A stretch of 64,000 bases of DNA from Streptomyces humidus (lineage in GTDB: Bacteria > Actinomycetota > Actinomycetes > Streptomycetales > Streptomycetaceae): positions 1 through 64,000 of the forward strand of contig NZ_BMTL01000008.1 of assembly GCF_014649655.1 (NCBI RefSeq). Reading direction: 5' to 3'. The position numbers were made by a program, and so were the translations under genes. Position 1 is the first letter of the stretch. Every line of letters starts with the position of its first letter. The notes under the pieces were generated by a model. That model searched no databases. It saw only the letters and a list, made by a program, of their open reading frames with translations, and was not told where the DNA came from. Shown here piece after piece: positions 52,489-61,723 of the stretch.

Positions 52489-53280
52489 CTCCGGCAGGCG
52501 GGTGCCCGCGCTCCCCCTAGCCGCGTTCAGCTGCGGCTGGGTCAGGAAGAACGCGCCGGTCAGATCGGCGTCCGTCAGGTCGGTGTCGCGCAGGTCGGCG
52601 CCGATCAGGTCCGCTCGGCGCAGGTCCGCGCCGGTGAGGTCGGCGGCGATCAGACAGGCGCCGCGGAGGTTCGCGCCGTACAGATCGGCGCCCTTGAGCC
52701 GGGCGCCCACCAGGTCGGCGCCCCGCCGCTCCTTCCCGCGCCCGGGTATGCCGGACCGGACCAGTTCGCTGGTCCTCAGCAGCAGCACGTTGACGTCCTG
52801 ACGGTGGGCGGGCACGTCGAGCGCGGCCAGCTCGTCCGGGGAAAGCCGGGTGAGCTCGTCGGTGCGGTCGAGGAGCCGGCGCAGCTCGCCGTGGACCGGA
52901 CGGGCGGCGGGGAGGGCGAGCGCCTCGGCGAGATACCAGAGAAGTTCGTGGAGCTGCCGGACCACCGGGAACACCTCGGACATGCGCCGGGCCTCCGCGC
53001 GCGAGGCCGTCCTCCGGTCCCGGCCGCCGAAGGTGACCTGGGAGACCTTCTGCCCGGCGCCGAAGCAGTCGTAGACCGTGCAGCCGGTGAAGCCGGACTG
53101 CCGCAGCCGCGCGTGGATGCCGCACCGGTGGTCCTCGCCCAGGTTCGGGCACGGCGTCCCGGCGGGCTTGTCGATCGCGAAGTCCGCGGAGCGGGCGAAG
53201 GGCAGGGCCACGCAGCACAGTCCGAAGCAGTTCTCGCAGTCGCCGCACAGGTCGGCCCGCTCCACCGTCTTGTCTCGCAT
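52450..53280 (-). CDS. Pentapeptide-repeat protein with cysteine-rich N-terminus
   Basis: This 276-residue protein has nine cysteines in its first 72 residues (Cys12, 15, 18, 22, 23, then 44, 53, 67, 72; motif CGDCENCFGLCC), suggesting a zinc or iron-sulfur site. A helical middle follows. From about 185 a pentapeptide-repeat helix runs for about 12 coils (GADLVGARLKGADLYGANLR and on to ADLTGAFFL). Pentapeptide helices can mimic DNA and bind gyrase, but the function of this Streptomyces family is not known. ATG 53280 is taken; the 3' end overlaps the P450 gene. Confidence 0.88.
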   Translation of the reverse strand: MRDKTVERADLCGDCENCFGLCCVALPFARSADFAIDKPAGTPCPNLGEDHRCGIHARLRQSGFTGCTVYDCFGAGQKVSQVTFGGRDRRTASRAEARRMSEVFPVVRQLHELLWYLAEALALPAARPVHGELRRLLDRTDELTRLSPDELAALDVPAHRQDVNVLLLRTSELVRSGIPGRGKERRGADLVGARLKGADLYGANLRGACLIAADLTGADLRRADLIGADLRDTDLTDADLTGAFFLTQPQLNAARGSAGTRLPESVARPAHWTARR

Positions 53281-53305
53281 GCGGCCAGCCTACTGACCCG
53301 GCGGA

Positions 53306-54049
53306 CTACCGGTTGAACAGCTCGAACGCCACGGCAGGCCGCCCGCCGAACCTCTCCCCCGCGGACGTCGCCACTCCGGTCAGGAACTCCCGCGCGTAGG
53401 CCTCAGGCGTCTCGTCGGTCAACGCCTCGATGTAGGCGCGGTGTTCGAGCAGCGAGGCCACCGCACGGTCCAGGCCCGCCGACGCGTCCACGGCGTGGGT
53501 GGGCGTCGTGGACCCGGCCACGGCGACCCAGCGCACCCCGTTCCAGGGCTGCAGACCCTGCTCGACGAGTTCGGGGAAGATCCAGCGGTTGCCCGCGTCC
53601 CCGGCCGCGTCGAGGACGGCCCGGCCGACGGCGACGTGGTCGGGGGTGTTCCAGGCGACCCCGCCCCAGGTGTCACGGTGGTTGAGGGTGATCACCAGTT
53701 CGGGACGGTGCCGGCGGACGGCGGCGGCGATGTCACGGCGCAGGGCGGGACCGTACTCGACGACGCCGTCGCGGTGATCGAGGAACTCGACCGACGAGAC
53801 GCCCACCACGGCCGCGCTCGCCCGCTGTTCCCGCTCGCGCAGCGGGCCGCACTCGGCGGGCGCGAGGGTGTCGATGCCCGCCTCGCCGCGGGTCGCCAGC
53901 ACATAGCCGACCTCGCGGCCGGCGTCGGTCCAGGCGGCGATCGCCGCGGCACAGCCGTACTCCAGGTCGTCCGGGTGCGCCACCACGGCAAGGGCGCGCT
54001 GCCAGTCCTCGGGCATGGGCTGGAGCTGGGGGATCCTCGGCTCGGTCAT
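53306..54049 (-). CDS. PIG-L family zinc deacetylase
   Basis: This 247-residue enzyme has the LmbE/PIG-L signature VVAHPDDLEYGC with the zinc ligands and base Asp near residue 25-30, and HxxH-type ligands in NTPDHVAVGRAVL. The family removes acetyl groups from GlcNAc-type substrates, including in mycothiol synthesis (MshB) and its amidase (Mca). This one is shorter than MshB and is probably a general or natural-product-type member. ATG 54049. It is 27 bases downstream of the aminopeptidase gene on the same strand. Confidence 0.9.
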   Translation of the reverse strand: MTEPRIPQLQPMPEDWQRALAVVAHPDDLEYGCAAAIAAWTDAGREVGYVLATRGEAGIDTLAPAECGPLREREQRASAAVVGVSSVEFLDHRDGVVEYGPALRRDIAAAVRRHRPELVITLNHRDTWGGVAWNTPDHVAVGRAVLDAAGDAGNRWIFPELVEQGLQPWNGVRWVAVAGSTTPTHAVDASAGLDRAVASLLEHRAYIEALTDETPEAYAREFLTGVATSAGERFGGRPAVAFELFNR

Positions 54050-54076
54050 CCCCGCAGACTATCGGTCACCGTGCCC

Positions 54077-55378
54077 TCACGCCTCGTCACGGGCGAGGGC
54101 GAGCAGGCGGTCCAGGACGCGGGGACCGCCGGCCCGCACGCCGTCGTGCTCGAACTCGTCGGTGACCCAGGTGCGCAGCCCCCGGATCGCCCGCGCCGTG
54201 CGCAGCGAGTGGGCGGTGTCGACGTACAGGTCGTCGTGGTAGACCGCGGCCGCGACCGGCACCTCGTTGGCGGCCAGCCGGGCGGGGTCGTACAGCGTCG
54301 GCCAGTCGGTGCGGGCGGCGAGGAGTCCGGCGGTCTCGCGCAGCGGGCGCAGGGCGGGGTCGGTCTCGAACATCCAGGGATGGATCGTTTCTCCAGTGAG
54401 GAGCAGCGGACCGTCTCCGGTGAGCGTCTTGGCGGCGTCGAACTGGGGGAACTCGGCGCGCACCCGTTCGGCCGACCAGTCGGTGGGGCGGGCGCCCTGC
54501 CCGTAGATCGCCTCGTGGACGAGGGCGTAGAGCGGGTGTCCCGCGAACGAGAGCAGGCCCTGCACCTCCTCCTGGAAGGCGTCGGACAGCTCGGGGCCCC
54601 GGGGGGTGGTCACGAACGCCTCTTCGAGGAGGTGGTGCAGTCGGTGGCTGCCCTCGCCGCCGCCGAGCAGGATGCCCAGCGTCTGGAACGCCTCGACGGT
54701 CAGCCGGTAGCCGGTGGGGAGGGTCACCTCGTGGTGCAGCAGGTGGTCGGCGATGCGGCGGACGCGCTCGACGTCGAGCGGGTAGCGGGTGTAGTGCGCG
54801 GCGGTCTTGCGCTCCATGCGCGGATAGGCGGCGCGGTAGACGTCGTCGGCGTGGGCGTCGAGGGACGGCAGCCCGCCGGTGATCAGGACGGCGGCCAGGC
54901 CCTCCGGGGCGAGCGAGAGGTACGTGACCGCGCAGAAGCCGCCGAAGCTCTGGCCGAGGACGGTCCAGGGGGCGCCGCCGGTGACCTCGCGGCGGATCAG
55001 CTCGGCGTCGCGGACGATGGAGTCGGCGCGGAAGTGGGCGAGGTAGTCGGCCTGTTCGGCCGGACCGCCGCGCAGCGGAAGCGTCTGGCGGTTGGCCGGG
55101 GTGGAGTGTCCGGTGCCGCGCTGGTCCAGGAGCAGGACCCGGTACTCCTCCAGTGCGCGGTCGAGCCAGGCCGGCCTGCCGACGAACCGGTGGGCGCCGA
55201 AACCCGGCCCGCCCTGGAGGTAGAGCAGCCACGGCAGGTCCTGGTCCGCCTTGCCGCTCGCGACGACCTCACGGGCGTAGAGCCCGATCGTCTCCCCGGC
55301 CGGATCGGCGTGGTCGAGGGGCACGGTGAAACGGCGGTCGGTGAGGACGACGCCGGGCTGACGGTAGCTGACGGACAA
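54077..55378 (-). CDS. Proline iminopeptidase-like alpha/beta hydrolase
   Basis: This 433-residue serine peptidase of family S33 has the oxyanion motif LQGGPGFG, the DQRGTGHS strand, the nucleophile elbow GQSFGGF and a late Asp/His region (VAAAVYHDDLYVDTAHS). It cleaves N-terminal proline or similar residues from peptides. The start is TTG (MSVSYRQPG) with GGGAG upstream. It likely forms an operon with the PIG-L deacetylase gene. Confidence 0.9.
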   Translation of the reverse strand: MSVSYRQPGVVLTDRRFTVPLDHADPAGETIGLYAREVVASGKADQDLPWLLYLQGGPGFGAHRFVGRPAWLDRALEEYRVLLLDQRGTGHSTPANRQTLPLRGGPAEQADYLAHFRADSIVRDAELIRREVTGGAPWTVLGQSFGGFCAVTYLSLAPEGLAAVLITGGLPSLDAHADDVYRAAYPRMERKTAAHYTRYPLDVERVRRIADHLLHHEVTLPTGYRLTVEAFQTLGILLGGGEGSHRLHHLLEEAFVTTPRGPELSDAFQEEVQGLLSFAGHPLYALVHEAIYGQGARPTDWSAERVRAEFPQFDAAKTLTGDGPLLLTGETIHPWMFETDPALRPLRETAGLLAARTDWPTLYDPARLAANEVPVAAAVYHDDLYVDTAHSLRTARAIRGLRTWVTDEFEHDGVRAGGPRVLDRLLALARDEA

Positions 55379-55573
55379 CGAAGGCTCCCGGGACGATCGG
55401 TGTGCGGACCGCGGCCCAGTTCAGCACATGTCCGGGCGGCGCCCGAGCCCGGGGGATCATGCACGGCGCCGTACGGCCGCCCGGCGCCCTGCTGAACGCC
55501 TGTTCAGTACGCTGCTGAACGGGGGTTCAGCAGGGTGAGCGGTGCGCCGTTCGACACGGGGACGGTACGCCGC

Positions 55574-56614
55574 TCACCGTGCGGACAGGCTGGACCTGCG
55601 CACCACCAGCTCCGGTTGGAGCACCACCCGGCGGTGTTCGTGCGCCCGCTTCCCGCCCCGGTCGTCCTCGGCGCCTTCCTCGGTCTCCTCCAGCAGCATC
55701 TCGGCGGCCAGGGCGCCCATGGTCACGGCGGGCTGCCGCACCGAGGTGAGCGGGACGGCCGCGGCGGCGGCGAACTCGATGTCGTCGTATCCGACGATGG
55801 CGAGGTCGTCGGGGACGGCGACGCCGGCCGCGTACATGGCCTGCAGGACGCCGAGGGCGAGCAGGTCGTTGGCGCAGAACACGGCCGTCGGACGGTCGGC
55901 GAGGCCGAGCAGCCGGGCGCCCGCGTCGCGTCCGGCTGCGACGTCGAGCCGCTCGGTGGGCAACTCGCGCAGGCTGTCCGGGCCGAGGCCGGCCTCGGCC
56001 AGCGCGTTCAGCGCTCCGGTGCGGCGGTCGCGGACCTGGGTGAAGCCCGGCGGGCCGCTGACGTAGGCGATCGAGCGGTGTCCGGCGTCGATCAGATGCC
56101 GGACGGCGAGCGCGCCGCCCGCCACGTCGTCCACCGACACCGAGCACTCGGCCGTGCCCTCGGAGACCCGGTCCACCAGCACGAAGGGGATGCCGTGCCG
56201 GCGGAAGGACTCGATGTTGCGGCCGGTGGCGTCGGCCGGAGTGAGCAGCACGCCGCGCACCCGCTGCTCGGCGAAGAGCGACAGGTACTCGGCCTCCTCC
56301 CCGGCGCTCTCGGCGCTGTTGCAGACCATCACGCCGAGGCCGGCGTCCCGGGCGGCCCGCTCGGCGCCGCGGGCGACGTCCACGAAGAAGGGGTTGCCCA
56401 TGTCGAGGACGAGCAGACCCATGATCCGGCTGCGTCCCGCGCGCAGTTGACGGGCGGACTCGCTGCGGACGTACCCGAGGCGGTCTATCGCCGACAGCAC
56501 CCGGGCGCGGGTCTCCGTGGCGACCGTGTCCGGGCGGTTGATGACGTTGGACACCGTGCCGACGGAGACTCCGGCGGCACGCGCGACGTCCTTGATACCC
56601 ACCGACTGGGCCAT
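55574..56614 (-). CDS. LacI-family repressor, probable rhamnose regulator
   Basis: This 346-residue regulator has a LacI HTH at its N-terminus (VGIKDVARAAGVSVGTVSNVINRPDTVATETR) and a periplasmic-binding-like effector domain (about 65-330; GLLVLDMGNPFFVDVARG, AVFCANDLLALGVLQAM, AIVGYDDIEFA). It is the last gene of the rhamnose operon, 94 bases after the BNR gene, and is the likely owner of the LacI-type palindromes at 63.3-63.5 kb. ATG 56614 with GGAGG is preferred over a start 30 bases upstream. Confidence 0.9.
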   Translation of the reverse strand: MAQSVGIKDVARAAGVSVGTVSNVINRPDTVATETRARVLSAIDRLGYVRSESARQLRAGRSRIMGLLVLDMGNPFFVDVARGAERAARDAGLGVMVCNSAESAGEEAEYLSLFAEQRVRGVLLTPADATGRNIESFRRHGIPFVLVDRVSEGTAECSVSVDDVAGGALAVRHLIDAGHRSIAYVSGPPGFTQVRDRRTGALNALAEAGLGPDSLRELPTERLDVAAGRDAGARLLGLADRPTAVFCANDLLALGVLQAMYAAGVAVPDDLAIVGYDDIEFAAAAAVPLTSVRQPAVTMGALAAEMLLEETEEGAEDDRGGKRAHEHRRVVLQPELVVRRSSLSAR

Positions 56615-56708
56615 CAGGCGGGAACCTCCAGGTGAACGGGGCACGGCGGGACGGCCTTCACATTACCGTCACGCCGTCGCGCCGCCGCCGGCCGAGTCGG
56701 TGCGCCGG

Positions 56709-58121
56709 TCATGCGGGCAGCGCGAAGTCGACGACGTGGAGCGCCGAGGGGGTCGTCCCGCTCGACTTCTCCTGGTACATGAACGAGAGCACGTTGTCCG
56801 CCCCGACCCTCGTCTCGTCGACGACGACCTCGCCGAACGCGTTGAGGCCGCCGCCGTCGAAGAGCACCGTCCAGTCGGTGTGGCCGGAGGCCTTGGAGGC
56901 GCCGGCGATGCGGCCGAACGGAAAGATCGCGTAGGCGTTGTCGTACTTGTCGAGCACGAGCTTGGTGCGCTGGCTGGAGCCGAGGGCGACGGGGATCTCG
57001 GTCTTCTGCCAGCTGCCCGAGGCGTTCTTGCGCAGGTGGAAGGCGCGGCCGCTTGCGGTGCGGTCGGCGACGTAGTTCGTGGTGCACTGGCCGAAGCGGC
57101 CGGGGACGTAGCTGATGATCGCGTGCGGCCGGCCGGCGGAGTCGGTGGCCTGGCTCTCCTGGTTCATCAGGGAGTGGTCCGGATCGAGCGCGTCCACGAC
57201 GAGCCCGCCGTCGGTGACGGCGACCTTGTCGGAGCCTCCCGTGGCGCCGACGGCGGCGCCCGCGTCGTTGCGCCAGGTCCGGCCGCGGTCGTCGGAGTAG
57301 ACGTAGCCGGTGTCGTGGTTGCTGATGCCGCCGCCGGAGCACATCACCGCGCCGTTCTGCTCGCGCCAGGTGAAGAGGGAGTGCAGCCGGCCGGCGCCGT
57401 CGTAGTCGATGCCGTGCAGGTACATGTTGCGGGCGGTGGAGGAGCCGTGCCGGCTGGTGTAGGTCCCGGTGGAGGACGACCACTCGCCGAGGTTCGTCCA
57501 CGTCGAACCGTCGTACTCGGCCAGGGCGTTGCGCCCGTTGCCGGAGACGCCGGCGCGGTAGCTGAGCTGGAGCCTGCCCTCGGGCGTGGACACGAACTGC
57601 GGGTAGGTGAACTGGGGGGTGAGCGCGAGGCCGTCGAGGGTGGTCTGGACGGCGCCGAAGACGGAGGAGGTCCAGGCGGTGGCCGCCGGGTCGTCCAGGA
57701 GCCCGGCGACCGACTTCACGTAGAAGAAGCCGTCGCTGTGGGAGTCCATGTTCAGGTGGAGGCGGCCGTCGCTGCGGGAGACGCCCATGGAGATGACGTT
57801 GTGGGAGTCGCTGGACTTGAGCCGGTGCGGGAGGGTGACCGTGGGCCAGGTGGTGTCGCCGAGGACGCGGCGGGCGACGACCGCGTTCCCGGTGGAGGTG
57901 TACCAGGTGGCGTACTGGTGGCCGTTGTAGGTCAACAGCCCGTTCTTCTGGAACGAGTTGTTGTTGACCAGCCCGTCGTAGGACACGAAGAACACGGCCT
58001 GCGCGTCGAGTCGGCTGGTGCCCTTCCGGGTGACGGAGGGGCCGGGTGTCGCGGCTCGTGCGACGCCCGGCGCCGCCATGGCGGCCAGCGCGGCGGACGC
58101 GAGCACGGTACGTCTTCTCAT
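56709..58121 (-). CDS. Secreted BNR_4-type beta-propeller enzyme, probable rhamnoside-acting
   Basis: This 470-residue protein is of the BNR repeat family (BNR_4), which includes polysaccharide lyases and the alpha-L-rhamnosidase family GH145. A Tat-like signal (MRRRTVLASAALAAMAAPGV, cleavage after ARA near 23) sends it outside. Propeller blocks include FVSYDGLVNNNSFQKNGLL, SSDSHNVISMGVSRSDGRLH, FTYPQFVSTPEGRLQLSYRAG, MYLHGIDYDGAGRLHSLFTWRE and SNHDTGYVYSDDRGRTW. Its place between rhamnose mutarotase and repressor genes implies it frees L-rhamnose or rhamnosyl units from plant or algal polymers (inference). Exact family cannot be settled by eye. It follows rhaM by 21 bases. Confidence 0.85.
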   Translation of the reverse strand: MRRRTVLASAALAAMAAPGVARAATPGPSVTRKGTSRLDAQAVFFVSYDGLVNNNSFQKNGLLTYNGHQYATWYTSTGNAVVARRVLGDTTWPTVTLPHRLKSSDSHNVISMGVSRSDGRLHLNMDSHSDGFFYVKSVAGLLDDPAATAWTSSVFGAVQTTLDGLALTPQFTYPQFVSTPEGRLQLSYRAGVSGNGRNALAEYDGSTWTNLGEWSSSTGTYTSRHGSSTARNMYLHGIDYDGAGRLHSLFTWREQNGAVMCSGGGISNHDTGYVYSDDRGRTWRNDAGAAVGATGGSDKVAVTDGGLVVDALDPDHSLMNQESQATDSAGRPHAIISYVPGRFGQCTTNYVADRTASGRAFHLRKNASGSWQKTEIPVALGSSQRTKLVLDKYDNAYAIFPFGRIAGASKASGHTDWTVLFDGGGLNAFGEVVVDETRVGADNVLSFMYQEKSSGTTPSALHVVDFALPA

Positions 58122-58142
58122 CGTTTGCGGCTCCTGCGGTGG

Positions 58143-58463
58143 TCAGGCGAGGTGGAAGACCTCGGTGAGGGGTTTCATCGCTTCATCGGGCCGGGCGCCG
58201 TCCGTCGACTCGAAGAACGGCGCCATCTCCGCCTGCCAGCGGGCGTTGACGTCGGTGGCCTCCATGCCCGCCCGGGCGGCCGCGAAGTCCTCGGTCTCCA
58301 GGTAGCCGACGAGCAGTCCGTCCTCGCGCAGGAAGAGCGAGTAGTTGTGCCAGCCGGTGGCCGAGAGAGCTTCGAGCATTTCCGGCCACACGGCGGCATG
58401 CCGCTCGCGGTACTCGTCGAGGCGGTCCGCCCGGACCTTGAGCAGAAAGCAGACACGCTGCAT
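58143..58463 (-). CDS. rhaM: L-rhamnose mutarotase
   Basis: This 106-residue dimeric alpha-beta-barrel protein interconverts the alpha and beta anomers of L-rhamnose. Family residues are seen in RVCFLLKVRADRLDEYRERHAAVWPEML (His22-type catalytic region), SLFLREDGLLVGYLE, and the tail FESTDGARPDEAMKPLTEVFHLA. ATG 58463 with AGGGGG is preferred over a TTG codon just before it. It lies 18 bases after the receptor gene in the import operon. Confidence 0.95.
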   Translation of the reverse strand: MQRVCFLLKVRADRLDEYRERHAAVWPEMLEALSATGWHNYSLFLREDGLLVGYLETEDFAAARAGMEATDVNARWQAEMAPFFESTDGARPDEAMKPLTEVFHLA

Positions 58464-58481
58464 CAACAGCCCCCTGGGGGA

Positions 58482-59564
58482 TCAGAAGTTGAACTGGTCG
58501 ATGTTCTTGGCGTCGAACACGGTCGGCTTGCCGAGGCTGATCACGCCGTCCTTGCCGATGGTGTACGTGGTGCCGCCGGCCTTGAAGGTCTCGCCCTCCT
58601 TGCCGCTGATCTGGCCCGAGACGAGCGCCACCGCGGTCTGCGCGGCGAGCGCGCCGAGCTTCGCCGGGTCCCACAGCTCGAAGGCGTCGACGGTGCCGTT
58701 CTTGACGTAGGTGCGCATGTCGTTGGGGGTGCCCAGGCCGGTCAGCTTGACCTTGCCCTTGTACTTGGAGCCCGACAGGTACTGGGCGGCCGCCTTGATG
58801 CCGACGGTGGTCGGGGAGATGATCCCCTTCAGGTTCGGGTACTGCTGGAGCAGGCCCTGCGTCTGCTGGAAGGACTGCTGGGCGTCGTCGTTGCCGTAGG
58901 CGACCTTGACGAGCTTGACGTCCTTGTACTTCGGGTCGGCCAGCTCCTTCTTCATGAAGTCGATCCAGACGTTCTGGTTCGTCGCGGTCTGCGCGGCCGA
59001 CAGGATCGCGATCTCGCCCTTGTAGCCGATCTGTTCGGCGAGCAGCTGGACCTCGGTGCGGCCGAGGTCCTCGGCGGAGGCCTGGGAGACGAAGGCGTTG
59101 CGGCAGCCGGGGTTGGTGTCGGAGTCGTAGGTGACGACCTTGATCTTGTTGCTCATGGCCTGCTTCAGCGCGGTGCACAGCGCCCCCGGGTCCTGCGCGG
59201 ACACGGCGATCCCGTCGACCCGCTGCTGGGTGAGGGTGTTGACGTACGACACCTGCCCGGAGGTGTCCGTCGCGCTGGACGGGCCGACCTCCTTGTAGCT
59301 GGATCCCAGCTCCTTCAGGGCCGTCTCGCCGCCCTTGTCGGCGGAGGTGAAGTAGGGGTTGTTGACCTGCTTGGGCAGGAAGCCGACGGTCAGGCCCTTC
59401 TTGGTGGCCGCGTTCGGGTCGGCCTTGCCGGCGGAGGCGGCCGCGCCGGTGCTCTCGTTCTTCACGTCCTCCTTGGTGGTGCCGCCGCAGGCGGTGGCGG
59501 CGAGGGCGAGCGAGGAGACGGCGACGAGGGCCGTGCAGGCACGGCGGAGCGATGACTTGCGCAT
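58482..59564 (-). CDS. rhaS: Rhamnose ABC transporter substrate-binding lipoprotein
   Basis: This 360-residue receptor has a type II signal with lipobox LAATAC (Cys26), then a periplasmic-binding-protein fold of the sugar class: LTVGFLPKQVNNPYFTSADKGG, VDGIAVSAQDPGALC, KVVTYDSDTN, and TGLGTPNDMRTYVKNGTVDAFELWDPAKLG. This look matches rhizobial RhaS and AI-2/LsrB-type receptors; the mutarotase and isomerase context fixes rhamnose. ATG 59564 has AAAGGAC. It is the fourth gene of the operon. Confidence 0.93.
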   Translation of the reverse strand: MRKSSLRRACTALVAVSSLALAATACGGTTKEDVKNESTGAAASAGKADPNAATKKGLTVGFLPKQVNNPYFTSADKGGETALKELGSSYKEVGPSSATDTSGQVSYVNTLTQQRVDGIAVSAQDPGALCTALKQAMSNKIKVVTYDSDTNPGCRNAFVSQASAEDLGRTEVQLLAEQIGYKGEIAILSAAQTATNQNVWIDFMKKELADPKYKDVKLVKVAYGNDDAQQSFQQTQGLLQQYPNLKGIISPTTVGIKAAAQYLSGSKYKGKVKLTGLGTPNDMRTYVKNGTVDAFELWDPAKLGALAAQTAVALVSGQISGKEGETFKAGGTTYTIGKDGVISLGKPTVFDAKNIDQFNF

Positions 59565-59601
59565 GATGGTGTGGGTCCTTTACGAGGCTGGGCGGAGCGG
59601 G

Positions 59602-60609
59602 TTACGACGTCGGTGTCGAGGCGGCTGCATTGCGGCCCGCCCTCGCGACGGAGATCTGCCGTGCGACCCGGGGGCCGAGCACGGAGACGACGAGCAGGAC
59701 GCCGGTGACGACGATCTGCGACTGGGCGGAGACGTCCTGGAGGCTCATCACGTTCTGCGCGGCGCCGAGCAGGAAGACTCCCGCGACCGCGCCGCCGAGC
59801 GTGCCCTTGCCCCCGTCGAAGTCGATGCCGCCGAGAAGGACGGCCGCGATGACGGAGAGTTCGAGGCCGGTGGCGTTGTCGTAGCGGGCGCTGGCGTAGT
59901 GCAGCGCCCAGAAGACGCCGGTGAGGGAGGCCATCAGGCCGGTCACCGTGAACAGGATCAGCTTGTGCCGCTTGACCCGGATGCCGGCGAACCGGGCGGC
60001 CTCCTCGCCGGCGCCGATCGCGAACAGCGAGCGTCCGAACGGCGTGGCGTGCAGGACCACCACCGCGATCGCGAGCAGCACGACGAAGGGCAGGAAGGCC
60101 TGCGGGAGGAAGGTGTCCCCGAGCCGGCCGGCCGCGAAGTCCAGGTACTGGGTGGGGAAGTCGGTGACGGCGTCGGAGCCGAGGACGATCTGTGCGATGC
60201 CCCGGTAGGCGGCCAGGGTGCCGATGGTGACGGCGAGGGAGGGCAGCCCGAGGCGGGTCACCAGCTGGCCGTTGACGAGCCCGCAGACCACGCCGAGCAG
60301 CAGGCAGACCGGGATGATCGCCTCGATCGTCATGCCCTGGTTCCACAGGGCGCCCATCACCGCGCCGGACAGTCCGGCCGTGGAGGCGACCGACAGGTCG
60401 ATCTCGCCGGAGACGACCAGGAGGGTCATCGGCAGCGCGACCAGGGCGATCGGCAGGGTGTTGCCGATCAGGAAGGACAGGTTCAGCGCGTTGCCGAAGC
60501 CGTCCACGAAGGTGAAGGAGAACAGCAGCAGGACGATCAGGAGGGCGCCGACGACCCCGTCCCACCTGAGGGCGGGCCGGCGGCTCTCGCGGGTGAGCGG
60601 CTCAGGCAT
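59602..60609 (-). CDS. rhaQ: Rhamnose ABC transporter permease 2
   Basis: This 335-residue membrane protein of the RbsC/XylH family has about eight to ten helices, the conserved EIDLSVASTAGLSGAVMGAL and NGQLVTRLGLPSLAVTIGT segments, and GGIDFDGGKGTLGGAVAGVFLLG near the end. It forms the channel with the other permease. ATG 60609 overlaps the stop of that gene by eight bases. The P/Q naming follows the rhizobial rhamnose operon and could be the other way round. Confidence 0.92.
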   Translation of the reverse strand: MPEPLTRESRRPALRWDGVVGALLIVLLLFSFTFVDGFGNALNLSFLIGNTLPIALVALPMTLLVVSGEIDLSVASTAGLSGAVMGALWNQGMTIEAIIPVCLLLGVVCGLVNGQLVTRLGLPSLAVTIGTLAAYRGIAQIVLGSDAVTDFPTQYLDFAAGRLGDTFLPQAFLPFVVLLAIAVVVLHATPFGRSLFAIGAGEEAARFAGIRVKRHKLILFTVTGLMASLTGVFWALHYASARYDNATGLELSVIAAVLLGGIDFDGGKGTLGGAVAGVFLLGAAQNVMSLQDVSAQSQIVVTGVLLVVSVLGPRVARQISVARAGRNAAASTPTS

Positions 60610-61723
60610 CGTGAGCGTCTCCCTTCCTGACGGTGGTCCGCGCGGAGCTCTGCGCGGCCTGGACGGGGGTCTGCGCGGCGGCGGTCCTGGCCGCGGCCGA
60701 CTTCCTCTTCAGCGCGGACGCCACGCGCACGGCCACGATCCGGTCGACCGCGATGGCCAGCAGGAGCAGGACGCCGTTGATGGCGAGCCCCCAGACGGAG
60801 CTGACGCCGAGGGCGGGCAGGACGCTGTTGATGGAGGTGAGCAGCAGCGCGCCGAGGGCCGCGCCGTAGACGCTGCCGGAGCCGCCGGTGAACACCACGC
60901 CGCCGACCACGACCGCGCTGACGACGGTCAGTTCGTAGCCGTTGCCCGTGCTGGAGTCGACGTTGCCGAACCGGGCGAGGTACATGGCTCCCGCGAGGCC
61001 GGCGAGGCCGCCGCAGAAGGTGTAGGCGGCGAGGATCCGCTTGCGGACCGGGATGCCGGCCAGACGGGCGGCCTCGGGGTTGGAGCCGAGTGCGTACAGC
61101 TCGCGCCCGCTGCCGTAGTGCTTGAGGTAGTAGGCGGTGGCGACGAGGACGACGAGCGCGATCAGCGCGAGCCAGGGGACGGCCGAGACTCCGCCGGAGC
61201 CGAAGTCCACGAACGAGCCGGGCAGGTCGGCCGCGGTGATCTGCCGGGAGCCGACCCAGATGGAGTCGACGCCGCGGATGATGTACAGGGTGCCGAGGGT
61301 GACGACGAGGGCGGGCACCTGGCCGAGGCTGACCAGCAGGCCGTTGAGGAGCCCGAAACCGACGCCCAGCAGGACGGCCAGCACGATCGCGATCACCGGG
61401 TCGCCGCCGCCGTGCAGGTACGTGCCGGCGGCGAAGGCACTGATGCCGAGGGTGGAGCCGACCGACAGGTCGACGTTGCGGGTGATGACGACCAGCGACT
61501 GGCCGGTGGCGACCAGCACCAGGATGGTCCCGTTGAGCAGGAGGTCCTTGACGCCCTGCTCGGACAGGAACTCGCTGTTGCCGGCCTGCGTGACGGCGAT
61601 CATCACCAGGAAGACGGCCAGGATGGCGAGTTCGCGCATCTTGAACACGCGGTCGACGAGCCGGGCGCCGCCGCCCCGGGGCGCCTCGGCGACGGGGGCC
61701 TGTTCGGGAGTGGTCACCGTCAT
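60602..61723 (-). CDS. rhaP: Rhamnose ABC transporter permease 1
   Basis: This 373-residue RbsC-type permease has the family blocks [53 protein letters not shown] and [22 protein letters not shown] over about eight to ten helices. The C-terminal 40 residues are a basic Ala-rich tail not needed for transport. ATG 61723 overlaps the ATPase stop as ATGA, showing coupled translation. An in-frame extension upstream is Arg-rich and not like the family. Confidence 0.93.
   Translation of the reverse strand: MTVTTPEQAPVAEAPRGGGARLVDRVFKMRELAILAVFLVMIAVTQAGNSEFLSEQGVKDLLLNGTILVLVATGQSLVVITRNVDLSVGSTLGISAFAAGTYLHGGGDPVIAIVLAVLLGVGFGLLNGLLVSLGQVPALVVTLGTLYIIRGVDSIWVGSRQITAADLPGSFVDFGSGGVSAVPWLALIALVVLVATAYYLKHYGSGRELYALGSNPEAARLAGIPVRKRILAAYTFCGGLAGLAGAMYLARFGNVDSSTGNGYELTVVSAVVVGGVVFTGGSGSVYGAALGALLLTSINSVLPALGVSSVWGLAINGVLLLLAIAVDRIVAVRVASALKRKSAAARTAAAQTPVQAAQSSARTTVRKGDAHDA

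Noticed and set aside
53441..55495. Plus-strand frame opposite PIG-L and aminopeptidase genes
   Set aside because: Antisense shadow; low complexity and no start signal.
56517..59555. Plus-strand frame of over 1,000 codons opposite the rhamnose genes
   Set aside because: Covers three real minus-strand genes with clear family motifs; the frame is a codon-bias artefact.
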